DNA from: CAYSAA01 sp964428905
GTDB lineage: Bacteria; Atribacterota; Phoenicimicrobiia; Phoenicimicrobiales; Stramentimicrobiaceae
DNA length: 48,424 nt
NCBI GenBank assembly: GCA_964428905.1
Contig: CAYSAA010000147.1
Span: forward strand, 1 to 48,424
Direction of reading: 5' to 3'
Of the stretch, positions 41,213 through 48,424 are shown piece by piece. The notes below the pieces were generated by a model. That model saw only the letters and a program-made list of their open reading frames with translations, had not been told where the DNA came from and did not search any database. Every line of letters starts with the position of its first letter. Positions within the stretch are counted from its first letter, which is position 1. Made by a program: the position numbers and the translations under genes.

Positions 41213-42151
41213 TCAGGCAGTGAAGGTTTTAGGTGATGGCTTTTTTGCTCTCTGCCCGAACCACATTGCTCCCCATACACCGGAGATAATCATGATCGCA
41301 CCAACAGCCTGATACCAGGCAAAATGTTCGCCACGAAAAAGGACACCTCCCAGAATCGCTATTACAGTGGTTAGGTTAACATAAGTAGCTGTTTGTGATG
41401 GTTGAGTTTTAGAAAGCATGTAATTCATTACAAAGAAAGCAAACACAGAGGATAGGATACCTAAATAGATAATTGCTATCAGTGCATCAGGCTGTGTTAC
41501 AGGTTTCAGATAGTCACCAATGGTTTTATTCATCATACTCTGTCCCAGGGATATGACATTGAAAACAAGTGCGCCAACCCACATCATGAAATAGGTTATC
41601 TCCACAGGTGAAAAAGACGCGGATGATTTTTTAGAAAAAATATTATACATTCCACCGGTAAATATAGCGCCAATCAGGCAAAGTGTACCCCAGATATTAT
41701 AACCAACCTCAAGGTTTCCCTGCATAATAAAGATAAAGAAGATCCCTGATACGGATAAAAGGACGGAAATAAATTGCTTCCAGGAAGGCAAGATCTTAAA
41801 AAAGGGAATTTCCAGCAATACAGTGACCACGGGAATTAAACCCATCATCATCCCCGCTTCCGAAGCAGAAGTCAATTTTACGCCTGTAGTTTCAAGAAGG
41901 AAATAGAGGACCGGCTGGAAGAGTGCCAATAAAAAGAGGGAAGGCAAACTTTTGTTCCGTAGATTAACTTGAATGATTCCCGTATAACGCAGTACAGTAA
42001 GTACAAGAGCTGCTAAAGCAAATCGGTAACTTATCAGCTGTAATGGTCTTAATAAAGCTAATGCCCCGCGAGTTACCATAAAAGATAAGCCAAAAACTAC
42101 TGATACGATAATACCGCTGAAAACAGGCAGAAATTTATCTTTGTTCATCAT
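41213..42151 (-). CDS. EamA/DMT family transporter
   Basis: A 312-residue minus-strand membrane protein with about ten hydrophobic segments arranged as two EamA repeats. The first repeat has SFMVTRGALALLRPLQLISYRFALAAL in its early part; the second has YLGILSSVFAFFVMNYMLS and GGVLFRGEHFAWYQAVGAIMIISG. It is a drug/metabolite-type exporter of unspecified substrate. AAGGGAT lies just before the ATG. Divergent from the YbaK gene, it stands alone. Confidence 0.88.
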   Translation of the reverse strand: MMNKDKFLPVFSGIIVSVVFGLSFMVTRGALALLRPLQLISYRFALAALVLTVLRYTGIIQVNLRNKSLPSLFLLALFQPVLYFLLETTGVKLTSASEAGMMMGLIPVVTVLLEIPFFKILPSWKQFISVLLSVSGIFFIFIMQGNLEVGYNIWGTLCLIGAIFTGGMYNIFSKKSSASFSPVEITYFMMWVGALVFNVISLGQSMMNKTIGDYLKPVTQPDALIAIIYLGILSSVFAFFVMNYMLSKTQPSQTATYVNLTTVIAILGGVLFRGEHFAWYQAVGAIMIISGVWGAMWFGQRAKKPSPKTFTA

Positions 42152-42456
42152 ATCCCTTATTTTCCGTAAAATACATATTTTAAGATTATATCTTATTATG
42201 CCTTGTACTGCCAGTGCAATGAAAAAAGTTTTGGCTTAACGCATATTAATTTTTAGTCGTGAAATATTTACTTTGAAAGTTAAAAAAAGAAGGTTATAAT
42301 TAAACATAATACTTGGTTAACTTGATAGCAGATAGTCTGAAACAAGGATAGTTCTTTGTTTGATCTAATAAACTAATGGTAAGCAAAGATTATTTGAGAC
42401 AAAATGATTACTAAAATCCAGATAGAATCAAGGGAGAAAGAGAGTTTACAGTTCAA
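42152..42456. other. Divergent intergenic region between EamA and YbaK genes
   Basis: No gene is visible. The region must contain the EamA promoter on the minus strand and holds the plus-strand promoter at 42273-42300. The transcribed leader of ybaK is about 150 nt and AT-rich, with no obvious riboswitch. Confidence 0.45.
42273..42300 (+). promoter_or_regulatory. Sigma70-type promoter for the YbaK/EbsC gene
   Basis: TTGAAA (42273-42278) and a perfect TATAAT (42295-42300) are 16 bp apart. Transcription would begin near 42307, about 150 nt before the start codon at 42457. Confidence 0.6.
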
Positions 42457-42921
42457 ATGAGTGTGGAAGATGTAAAAAACTATTTTAAGGAAAGAAAATT
42501 AAATTATAAAGTGACTGAGCTAAAAGAAAGCACAGCAACGGTAGAGTTGGCTGCCAAGGCTTTAGGTGTCAAGTCAGCTTTGATTGCCAAAACCCTATCC
42601 TTTAAACTCAAAGATTATCAACATATATTATTGGTAACCAAAGGTGATGCCAGAATTGATAACCGGAAGTATAAGGATTTCTTTAAAGTCAAAGCCAAAA
42701 TGTTAAAACCCGAGGAAGTGTTAGAGGTGACCGGCCACCAAGTAGGAGGAGTATGTCCTTTTGGTTTAAAGTATTATCTGGAAATTTATCTGGATGCCTC
42801 TCTACGGGATTTTGAGCATATCTTTCCTGCAGCAGGCTCGGGGAATTCCTTTGTGAAGATGACTCCCCATGAATTACAGAAAATTACTGACGGTATCTGG
42901 GTAGATGTCTGTCGACAATAG
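42457..42921 (+). CDS. YbaK/EbsC family aminoacyl-tRNA deacylase
   Basis: A 154-residue protein of the YbaK/ProX editing superfamily. It has STATVELAAKALGV, then ALIAKTLSFK (the Lys of the active site) and, near residue 95, TGHQVGGVCPFGL, followed by a GSGNSFVKMTPHEL-like segment. Relatives hydrolyse mischarged Cys-tRNA(Pro) or Ala-tRNA(Pro). Which tRNA it edits cannot be told. It is a single-gene unit. This is the second trans-editing factor in the window, after the ThrRS editing domain at 7054. Confidence 0.88.
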   Translation: MSVEDVKNYFKERKLNYKVTELKESTATVELAAKALGVKSALIAKTLSFKLKDYQHILLVTKGDARIDNRKYKDFFKVKAKMLKPEEVLEVTGHQVGGVCPFGLKYYLEIYLDASLRDFEHIFPAAGSGNSFVKMTPHELQKITDGIWVDVCRQ

Positions 42922-43257
42922 TCTAATCTGTTCAATAACAATAGTGAAAAACACTTTCTTTTTGATCACATAAGAACAAAAATCAGAAAAAGATAAAAGG
43001 GATTGTTTTGTATTTCCTAGCAAAAATCTACCAAACCTTATGGGGAACCAATCCATATTTCTCATTTTATGGCTAATGCTCATGAAAGGGTTAGAAAGAA
43101 AGCCATTTATGGATGGATGTTTGAACAATTAGAATAGGCTTCTTCAGTATTTACTTCGGTTGGATTATCATTCATTATTGCTAAAGGTATTATACTATTT
43201 CTATGACTGGAATGCATTTGAAATGCTGTTTTGATGTCCTAAAAAAGAAGACAAAAT
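42922..43257. other. Intergenic stretch with a short unidentified open frame
   Basis: An open frame between stops at 43018-43020 and 43135-43137 reads, after an ATG at 43069, MANAHERVRKKAIYGWMFEQ with two more residues. Its composition looks protein-like, so it could be the 3' remnant of a decayed gene, but I do not recognise the family and no Shine-Dalgarno precedes the ATG. Otherwise nothing is seen. Confidence 0.25.
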
Positions 43258-44331
43258 ATGAATGCAAATAAAACGGTGGAGATTAGGATCTTAAAAACGA
43301 TTTTATGGGCGTATATTATTCTGGCTATTGTTATAGCAGGATTAAATTATGGTTATGCAAACCAAACCGATTCTTCCTTAGCAGATTTTATCAACTGGTT
43401 TTGGCACTTTTATGAAAATTGGATAAAAACACTATTCATCATAACAGGCAGTTTTCTTACACTGAGGATAATTGGAAGTTCGCAGCGCTCAACGATGAGC
43501 AAGAGAAACCTTACAGGTTTTATTGTAGCGGCTTTGGTGGTACATATTATAGCACCAATTTTACTTCACAATAAAGAAATATACCTTTTTGCCATGCCTT
43601 TGCCTTGGACGACAACACCTTTGCAGATATTATATCCGGAATCTTCTATCTATCTCAGTCGATATCCTGCGTGGGGTGTTGGGGGGATATCAGCTGCTCT
43701 TATTTTTTATGTATGTGTAAGTATTATTGTTATAGTAGGTACACTACTGTTTGGCAGGCGATGGCAATGCTCAACACTGTGCTTATTTAATGGATTTGCA
43801 TCTGAAGTATTTGCTCCGGCGTTTCCCTTAATTGGGAAAAAGAAAAAAATTAAGAAAGGCACACTCAAAGCTTTTAGTTTATTTAGGTGGGTTTTTCTTT
43901 TATTGGCTTTGTTTTTTTCACTTTGGTGGATTCTGTTTTTATCTGGTGCACAGGTTTTGGGTAGCTTTCAGATCATCAGCAAAATGGAAACAGTTAAATA
44001 CCTCAGCACGGAATTGTTGATGATGATGTTTTTCTGGATAGTTTTTATGGGCAGGGGTTATTGCTATTATTGCCCGCTGGGCACAGTTTTATCTCTATTG
44101 TCAAAATTAGCCGGACAAAAAATCATCACGGATAAATCAAAATGTATTCAGTGTAATAAATGTAATATTGCTTGCCCTATGTCAATTGATATTAAGAGCA
44201 AGGCTCAAATTGGTAAAGCAGTGACAGACTTACGTTGTGTCGGCTGTGGTCATTGTATAGATTCCTGTCCAACAAAAACACTGGAATATTCAACAAAATT
44301 TTTAGATTGGTTTCATAATAAATTTGATTAG
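43258..44331 (+). CDS. NapH/NosR-type 4Fe-4S membrane protein (polyferredoxin)
   Basis: A 357-residue protein with about five membrane segments and a C-terminal cytoplasmic ferredoxin domain. Cysteine features in order: RRWQCSTLCLF, GRGYCYYCPLG, then two CxxCxxCxxxCP motifs (CIQCNKCNIACP and CVGCGHCIDSCP). This is the architecture of NapH, NosR C-termini and RnfB-like quinol-linked redox proteins, which move electrons between the membrane and periplasmic or cytoplasmic partners. No partner gene is adjacent except a frameshifted mini-gene 15 bp downstream. Its electron donor is unknown. The Shine-Dalgarno is weak. Confidence 0.85.
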   Translation: MNANKTVEIRILKTILWAYIILAIVIAGLNYGYANQTDSSLADFINWFWHFYENWIKTLFIITGSFLTLRIIGSSQRSTMSKRNLTGFIVAALVVHIIAPILLHNKEIYLFAMPLPWTTTPLQILYPESSIYLSRYPAWGVGGISAALIFYVCVSIIVIVGTLLFGRRWQCSTLCLFNGFASEVFAPAFPLIGKKKKIKKGTLKAFSLFRWVFLLLALFFSLWWILFLSGAQVLGSFQIISKMETVKYLSTELLMMMFFWIVFMGRGYCYYCPLGTVLSLLSKLAGQKIITDKSKCIQCNKCNIACPMSIDIKSKAQIGKAVTDLRCVGCGHCIDSCPTKTLEYSTKFLDWFHNKFD

Positions 44332-44346
44332 GAGGTAGCAAAAACT

Positions 44347-44410
44347 ATGTTTACAAAAAAATGAAGATATGCCTCGTTACGGGTGCAATTTTGAAGGTGG
44401 TAATGGTTAA
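44347..44410 (+). pseudogene. Frameshifted mini-gene with strong ribosome binding site
   Basis: AGGAGGT at 44330-44336 is followed ten bases later by ATG 44347. The frame meets TGA after five codons, just after a run of seven A (44355-44361). With one A fewer the frame would continue as MFTKNEDMPRYGCNFEGG and two further residues before TAA. The read-through peptide has the look of small redox-associated MPR proteins, but I cannot assign a family. It may be a sequencing error, a decayed gene or a slippage site. It probably shares a transcript with the NapH-like gene. Confidence 0.4.
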
Positions 44411-44594
44411 ATAAAATTTTCCGTCAGTAGGATAGGGGAATTCATTTGTTAAAATTAGTTTCATTAAAGTCTATGCGGTGAAAGATTAATCATTTGAAGA
44501 TAGATGTTTTTATTTTAACTATAGGAAAGAATGACGAGCACACCATAAATGCAAAAGTGATATATATTACAAAGTAAGAAAGGCTAATAAAATA

Positions 44595-45521
44595 ATGATT
44601 AAGCAAAACACATTACAGTTAATCAGAAAGACACCGTTAGTAAAATTAAATAGGTTATCAGGTAATTCTTTGAACCTGTACGGGAAACTTGAATTTATGC
44701 AACCAGGTGGTAGTATAAAAGACAGGGCAGCATACCAAATAATCAAGGATGCCTATGCCTCTAAAAGATTAGAAAAAGGACAATTAGTCGTTGAGATGAC
44801 CAGTGGTAATATGGGGGCCGGCCTTGCAGTGGTCTGTAAACAATTTGGGAATCCTTTTCTTGCAGTGATGTCCAAAGGAAATAGTCCGGAAAGAATGAAG
44901 ATCATAAAAGCACTTGGGGCGGATGTTTTGCTTACAGATCAGGTGGATGGAACAAAAGGTAAGGTTACAGGCAAAGATATTGCTTATGCTTCCAAGATAG
45001 GCAGAGAGTTTGCCCAAAAAAACAAGGGATTCTATGTTGATCAATTTAATAATCCCTCTGGACTCAAAGCACATTTTGCGACTACCGGACCAGAAATATG
45101 GGCTGACTTACCGGCAATAGATGCTTATGTTGCATCAATTGGTACTGGTGGAACTTTTTTAGGAACATCTAAGTTTCTTAAATCAAAGAATACTAAGATA
45201 AGATGTATAGCAGTAGAACCTGTCAACGCGGCAATAATCAAAACAGGACAAGTTAAAAACCCTAAACATATTATCCAGGGAACAGGATACAGCTTAATCC
45301 CGCCACAATGGGATAAAGATTTGGCCGATGAGATCATGACGGTTACTGATTCTGAAGTTGCTAAAATGACCAGAAAGATATGTTCAGAACAAGGTTTGTA
45401 TGTTGGTTATTCTTCCGGAGCTAATGTAATAGCAGCATTAAAGTATGCAGAAATGCATGAAGAAGTAAAGAATATAGTGACTATTTTGTGTGATACGGGA
45501 TACAAATACTCTGATTTATAA
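44595..45521 (+). CDS. Cysteine synthase family PLP enzyme (CysK/CysM type)
   Basis: A 308-residue fold-type II PLP enzyme. RKTPLVKLNRLS opens it. GGSIKDRAAY carries the Schiff-base Lys, EMTSGNMGAGLAVV is the PLP-phosphate/substrate loop (the common form is TSGNTGIGLA), SIGTGGT is the phosphate cradle, and VGYSSGAN closes the active site. It joins O-acetylserine or a related serine ester with sulfide, or eliminates from cysteine. The Met in place of the usual Thr in the SGNTG loop is worth noting for specificity. It stands alone after a 263-bp gap. Confidence 0.85.
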   Translation: MIKQNTLQLIRKTPLVKLNRLSGNSLNLYGKLEFMQPGGSIKDRAAYQIIKDAYASKRLEKGQLVVEMTSGNMGAGLAVVCKQFGNPFLAVMSKGNSPERMKIIKALGADVLLTDQVDGTKGKVTGKDIAYASKIGREFAQKNKGFYVDQFNNPSGLKAHFATTGPEIWADLPAIDAYVASIGTGGTFLGTSKFLKSKNTKIRCIAVEPVNAAIIKTGQVKNPKHIIQGTGYSLIPPQWDKDLADEIMTVTDSEVAKMTRKICSEQGLYVGYSSGANVIAALKYAEMHEEVKNIVTILCDTGYKYSDL

Positions 45522-45715
45522 TAGGTAGTAAGTTTAGTGGGTAATCTGAATGGATACAGATACACTTTAGTTTCAATAATATCTAACAAGGTTCTATATT
45601 TTAAAATCACACTTATATTTAGAATAAATTAATAGGGTTTGTAATTCAAAAATAACAAATAACCAATAGAATTATCTGGTAAATCAGGATTGCTAAAAGT
45701 TTTTCATTACCTTTT

Positions 45716-47113
45716 TTAACTATCCAGAGATCCAAACAAGGTATTGAACGATTCTGAAAGAGTCGGATGAGCAAACATACCATCACGAAGGGTTGTATAG
45801 GGCAGGCGGCCAAGCATGGCTATTTGAATTGCTGACATCAGTTCTCCACCTTCAACTCCCAGAATAGCTGCGCCAATTATTTGGTTGGTTTTTTTGTCTA
45901 CAACTGCTTTCATCAAGCCTTTTGTTTCATCTGTTTCTATGGCTCGGGCTACCCAGCTCATGGGTATCTTGGCTACTTGGTAGTCATGCCCGTGTTCCTT
46001 TGCTTGCTTTTCAGTCATGCCGATACGTCCCAGTTGAGGGTCAATAAATACCACATACGGTAAAATTCTACCGGAAATATTTGTATTACCACCTTCAAGC
46101 ATATTCCTGAGGAGAATTTTATGGTCATCATAGGAAAGGTGTGTAAAAGCCGGGCCGCCTTTCACATCTCCTATAGCAAAGATGCCGGGTACAGTGGTTT
46201 CCAACTGATTATTCACCGGTATAAAGCCTTTCTTATCCACAGTTATTCCCGTGACTTCAGGATTCAAAAAAGAAGTATTCGGAATCCTTCCTGTCGCTAC
46301 CAGCAGGTGGCTTCCTTCAATGATTCGTTCTGTTTCATATTTTCTCACTGTTAAAACTATTTTATTATTAGCCAGTGCATTAATTTGGGTTGTAGTTGCA
46401 TCTAGGAATATTTGTAACCCTTCCTGTTTAAGAATTTTTGCGATCTCCTCGGCCACATCCTTGTCCTCCAGGGGAAGAAGCTGATCATCCATTTGTATGA
46501 TTGTCACCTTACTACCGAACCGGCGAAACATCTGCCCGAACTCTAAGCCGACATATCCGCCACCGATTATAAGGAGATGCTCGGGTATTTTTTCAATCTC
46601 CATAATCGAGGTTGAGTCAAGAGTATTAACATTGTCAAGACCGGGTATGAGAGGTCTGGAAGGGCTAGTCCCGGTGTCGATGATTATTTTATCGGCCTTA
46701 ATCCGGTTTTTCCCTCCGTTTAAAAGTTCTACTTCAAGTTGTTTTTTCCCTACAAAGCGGGCATTGCCTTCTATAAGGGTAATACCTGAAGTTGAGATCA
46801 ACCGTTTCCGAATCCCGTCCCTAAAACTTTTGACTATTTTATTTTTACGTTTGAGTATTTTCCGAAAATTAACATAACGGGCAGCAGAATCAATCCCGTA
46901 GTCCTGCGCTCTGTTTACAAGGTGGGCGATCCTGGCAGAAGCAATCATAGTCTTGGTAGGAGTACAGCCAGTATTGATACAAGATCCTCCAACCTGTTCA
47001 CGTTCTACAAGGGCAACCTGCCAACCCGCATTGGCCAGTGCAAGAGCAAGGGGATTTCCCCCCTGGCCGGAACCTACAATTATAGCATCAAACACTTTAA
47101 ACTCACCATTCAT
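45716..47113 (-). CDS. FAD-dependent pyridine nucleotide-disulfide oxidoreductase (mercuric reductase/lipoamide dehydrogenase-like)
   Basis: A 465-residue class I flavoenzyme. It has an N-terminal FAD motif GSGQGGNPLALALANAG and the redox-active disulfide GGSCINTGCTPTKT. The NAD(P) motif is GGGYVGLEFGQMFRRFG, followed by ATGRIPNT and FAIGDVKGG, and a dimerisation domain ends AHPTLSES with the His-Glu pair region. There is no N-terminal metal-binding domain and no C-terminal Cys pair, so mercury reduction is doubtful; a thiol/disulfide or soxR-linked substrate is equally possible. AAAGGAGG precedes the ATG. It lies 61 bp downstream of usp on the same strand and probably forms an operon with it. 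Confidence 0.88.
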   Translation of the reverse strand: MNGEFKVFDAIIVGSGQGGNPLALALANAGWQVALVEREQVGGSCINTGCTPTKTMIASARIAHLVNRAQDYGIDSAARYVNFRKILKRKNKIVKSFRDGIRKRLISTSGITLIEGNARFVGKKQLEVELLNGGKNRIKADKIIIDTGTSPSRPLIPGLDNVNTLDSTSIMEIEKIPEHLLIIGGGYVGLEFGQMFRRFGSKVTIIQMDDQLLPLEDKDVAEEIAKILKQEGLQIFLDATTTQINALANNKIVLTVRKYETERIIEGSHLLVATGRIPNTSFLNPEVTGITVDKKGFIPVNNQLETTVPGIFAIGDVKGGPAFTHLSYDDHKILLRNMLEGGNTNISGRILPYVVFIDPQLGRIGMTEKQAKEHGHDYQVAKIPMSWVARAIETDETKGLMKAVVDKKTNQIIGAAILGVEGGELMSAIQIAMLGRLPYTTLRDGMFAHPTLSESFNTLFGSLDS

Positions 47114-47174
47114 TTTTCTTGTTTTACCTCCTTTCTGGAATGAGAACCAAAAAAATATTTATCTAACTCTATGG

Positions 47175-47621
47175 TTACTTCACTACTAATACACTACAAT
47201 TTTTCACTTCCTGAATTACGGCATTACTTACACTTCCTAAGAATAATCTTTGCAAACCACCTAACCCCTTGCTACCAAGAACAATCATGTCAAACCCTTC
47301 TTCATGGGCTACACTTACGATAGTATGAGAGGGATGCCCTTCCTTTAAAATCGTATGCGTTTTTATATTCTTTCCTTCAAAAAACTTTAAAGCTTCTGAC
47401 AAGATTTTTTTTCTTTCTTTTTCATGCTCTTCCATTAACTTTCTTAGGCTCTCCATTTGTTCATATGTGATACTCTCTGTTGTAAAAGGAATATCTTCTT
47501 TTGTGTCATAAACATGAATTATGGCTACCTCATCAACCTTACATCCTTCGGCAATCATAGCAGCTTTTTCTATGGCTTTTTGGCTTTGTTCCGATCCATC
47601 CGTACAAACTAAAATTTTCAT
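47175..47621 (-). CDS. Universal stress protein (UspA family)
   Basis: About 148 residues from the Met at 47621, which has AAGGAGG upstream on the minus strand; an in-frame upstream start at 47651 adds a charged ten-residue extension. It begins MKILVCTDGSEQSQKAIEKA, and its C-terminal portion carries the ATP-binding glycine pattern (GSKGLGGLQRLFLGSV). UspA proteins bind nucleotide and support stress survival; the exact role is unknown. It lies upstream of the FAD oxidoreductase, so the pair may respond to redox stress together (inference). Confidence 0.9.
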   Translation of the reverse strand: MKILVCTDGSEQSQKAIEKAAMIAEGCKVDEVAIIHVYDTKEDIPFTTESITYEQMESLRKLMEEHEKERKKILSEALKFFEGKNIKTHTILKEGHPSHTIVSVAHEEGFDMIVLGSKGLGGLQRLFLGSVSNAVIQEVKNCSVLVVK

Positions 47622-48191
47622 ATAAATCCTCCTTCTTTTTAGGATAAACAAGAAAATAATTGCAGAAAATGGCTGATTTTTTTCTGCTCTTATGGGTATT
47701 CAGTATTGGTAACATTTTACCATGGAGAAGTAAAATTGAAAAGTCTGATTGAAATAGAAATCTACCAGGATCAGCTTTTGTAATAAAACGAAAGTTATTA
47801 AATCTTCGGCTGGCTCTTCCTAACTACCAGAAAAATGATTAAAGAAAGAGTAAAAAAGTAAATAGGACCATATCTTAGGACTGAAAAACAATAGGCTGAG
47901 AAACTAAATTGAGAATAGCAACGAGGGCAGCATTGGGCTAAATATTGACAAACTTAATTATGTCTGTAAAAATAATATTTTAATAGAAGAAATAAAATAA
48001 TTCATAGTGTTTACTCAATATCCAGACTGGCGTTAAATATGTGGCTTCACTTGTAAACCGACTTAAGCAAACATTATCAAATGATTTTGGATGATTCACC
48101 TATTTACACATGACTTGCTTATGTTTTCTAAAAAATGGGAAGCATCCAGCAAATTGATTAAGATAAAGATAAAATTAATAAGGAGAAAAAA
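47622..48191. other. Long intergenic region between usp and the NDH-2 gene
   Basis: No gene is visible. The region must carry divergent promoters. On the plus strand TTGACA at 47945-47950 lacks a convincing -10 at the proper spacing (AAAAAT at 17 bp), so it is a weak candidate for NDH-2 transcription. Nothing else in the region stands out. Confidence 0.35.
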
Positions 48192-48424
48192 ATGAGTACA
48201 AAAATAGTTATTGTTGGGGCAGGTTATGCTGGTATTCTAACTGCAAAAAAATTGTCCAAGAAATTCAAAAATAATAACGACGTATTGATTACCATTATTG
48301 ACAAGAACCCATACCATGTATTGCTTACAGAGCTCCATGAAGTTGCTGCAAGTCGTGTGAATGAAGATAGTATTCGCGCTAGTTTAAAAAAGATATTTGC
48401 AGGTAGAAGAGTAACTGTAGAGTT
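48192..48424 (+). CDS. NADH dehydrogenase type II (NDH-2), N-terminal fragment
   Basis: The gene starts at ATG 48192 with GGAG at 48182-48185 and runs off the window after 77 codons. The start MSTKIVIVGAGYAGILTAKK is an FAD/NAD-binding GxGxxG dinucleotide motif, and NPYHVLLTELHEVAASRV is typical of the Ndh family. It would oxidise NADH and pass electrons to quinone without pumping. The C-terminal membrane-binding part is not in view, so other FAD-dependent oxidoreductases of the same family remain possible. Confidence 0.75.
   Translation, partial: MSTKIVIVGAGYAGILTAKKLSKKFKNNNDVLITIIDKNPYHVLLTELHEVAASRVNEDSIRASLKKIFAGRRVTVE

Noticed and set aside
40971..41280. Minus-strand open frames between the V-ATPase and EamA genes
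   Set aside because: They have no Shine-Dalgarno, overlap real genes partly and resemble no family I know; they are probably chance frames.
44332..44594. T-box or SAM-type riboswitch before the cysteine synthase gene
   Set aside because: No conserved core sequence of either class was found; a GGTGGTAATGG segment is part of the frameshifted mini-gene.
1..48424. CRISPR arrays, rRNA and tRNA genes
   Set aside because: I saw no spaced direct repeats and no cloverleaf-like or rRNA-like sequence in the intergenic regions inspected; a covariance-model scan was not possible here.

Overview
The window is AT-rich, densely coded bacterial DNA with no rRNA or tRNA gene that I could find. The gene content suggests an anaerobic or microaerophilic bacterium: a bacterial V/A-type rotary ATPase, a relative of the group-4 hydrogenase/complex I peripheral arm, ferredoxin-like and NapH-like iron-sulfur proteins, and a Thermotoga-like DAHP synthase. 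An exported Slt-type transglycosylase and a LysM/M23 protein show a peptidoglycan wall. A deep-branching lineage such as Atribacterota would fit, but this is a guess from gene content and not a placement.

Layout. Positions 1-3428 hold a possible dicarboxylate module: the tail of a class I fumarase-like subunit, an AtuA/DUF1446 protein with its small DUF4387 partner, and an AbrB-type membrane protein. An orphan DUF6788 protein follows at 3788-4120. Positions 4321-6852 hold four genes resembling NuoB, C, D and I. The large subunit keeps only one cysteine of each NiFe-binding pair, and no membrane subunit lies nearby. Next come a stand-alone archaeal-type ThrRS editing domain (7054-7464) and a hemolysin III family protein on the minus strand.

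Positions 8261-17337 form the centrepiece: a ten-gene operon carrying all seven shikimate steps plus chorismate mutase, prephenate dehydrogenase and prephenate dehydratase (aroH-aroF-aroA-aroE-aroC-aroK-aroB-aroQ-tyrA-pheA). It is preceded by a sigma70-type promoter and a leader that looks like a ribosome-mediated attenuator. The leader has a 29-codon peptide with nine Phe/Tyr codons and no Trp codon, a set of mutually exclusive RNA pairings, and a terminator hairpin before aroH. The operon lacks only the final aminotransferase.

Positions 17601-21773 carry glnS, a GT4 glycosyltransferase and an exported MsrA-MsrB fusion. Positions 21913-26528 carry a terminator, a near-perfect consensus promoter, a TrpR-related regulator, a polar amino-acid ABC transporter (binding protein, permease, ATPase, second permease) and a HisC-like aminotransferase. 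That last enzyme could supply the missing aromatic transamination. Positions 26631-31528 hold cell-wall genes: an Slt-like transglycosylase, a small excisionase-type HTH protein, and a seven-LysM M23 protein. The transglycosylase and the LysM protein share an upstream sequence element.

Positions 31561-32260 are mobile-element territory: a transposase remnant and a small IS200/IS605-type element with a hairpin at each end. It sits directly upstream of a nine-gene V-type ATPase operon (32334-40970; G/H, C, I, K, F, E, A, B, D). The rest holds an EamA exporter (minus), a YbaK/EbsC deacylase, a NapH-like polyferredoxin membrane protein, a frameshifted mini-gene, a cysteine synthase family enzyme, a probable usp-FAD disulfide oxidoreductase operon (minus), and the start of an NDH-2 type NADH dehydrogenase cut by the window edge.
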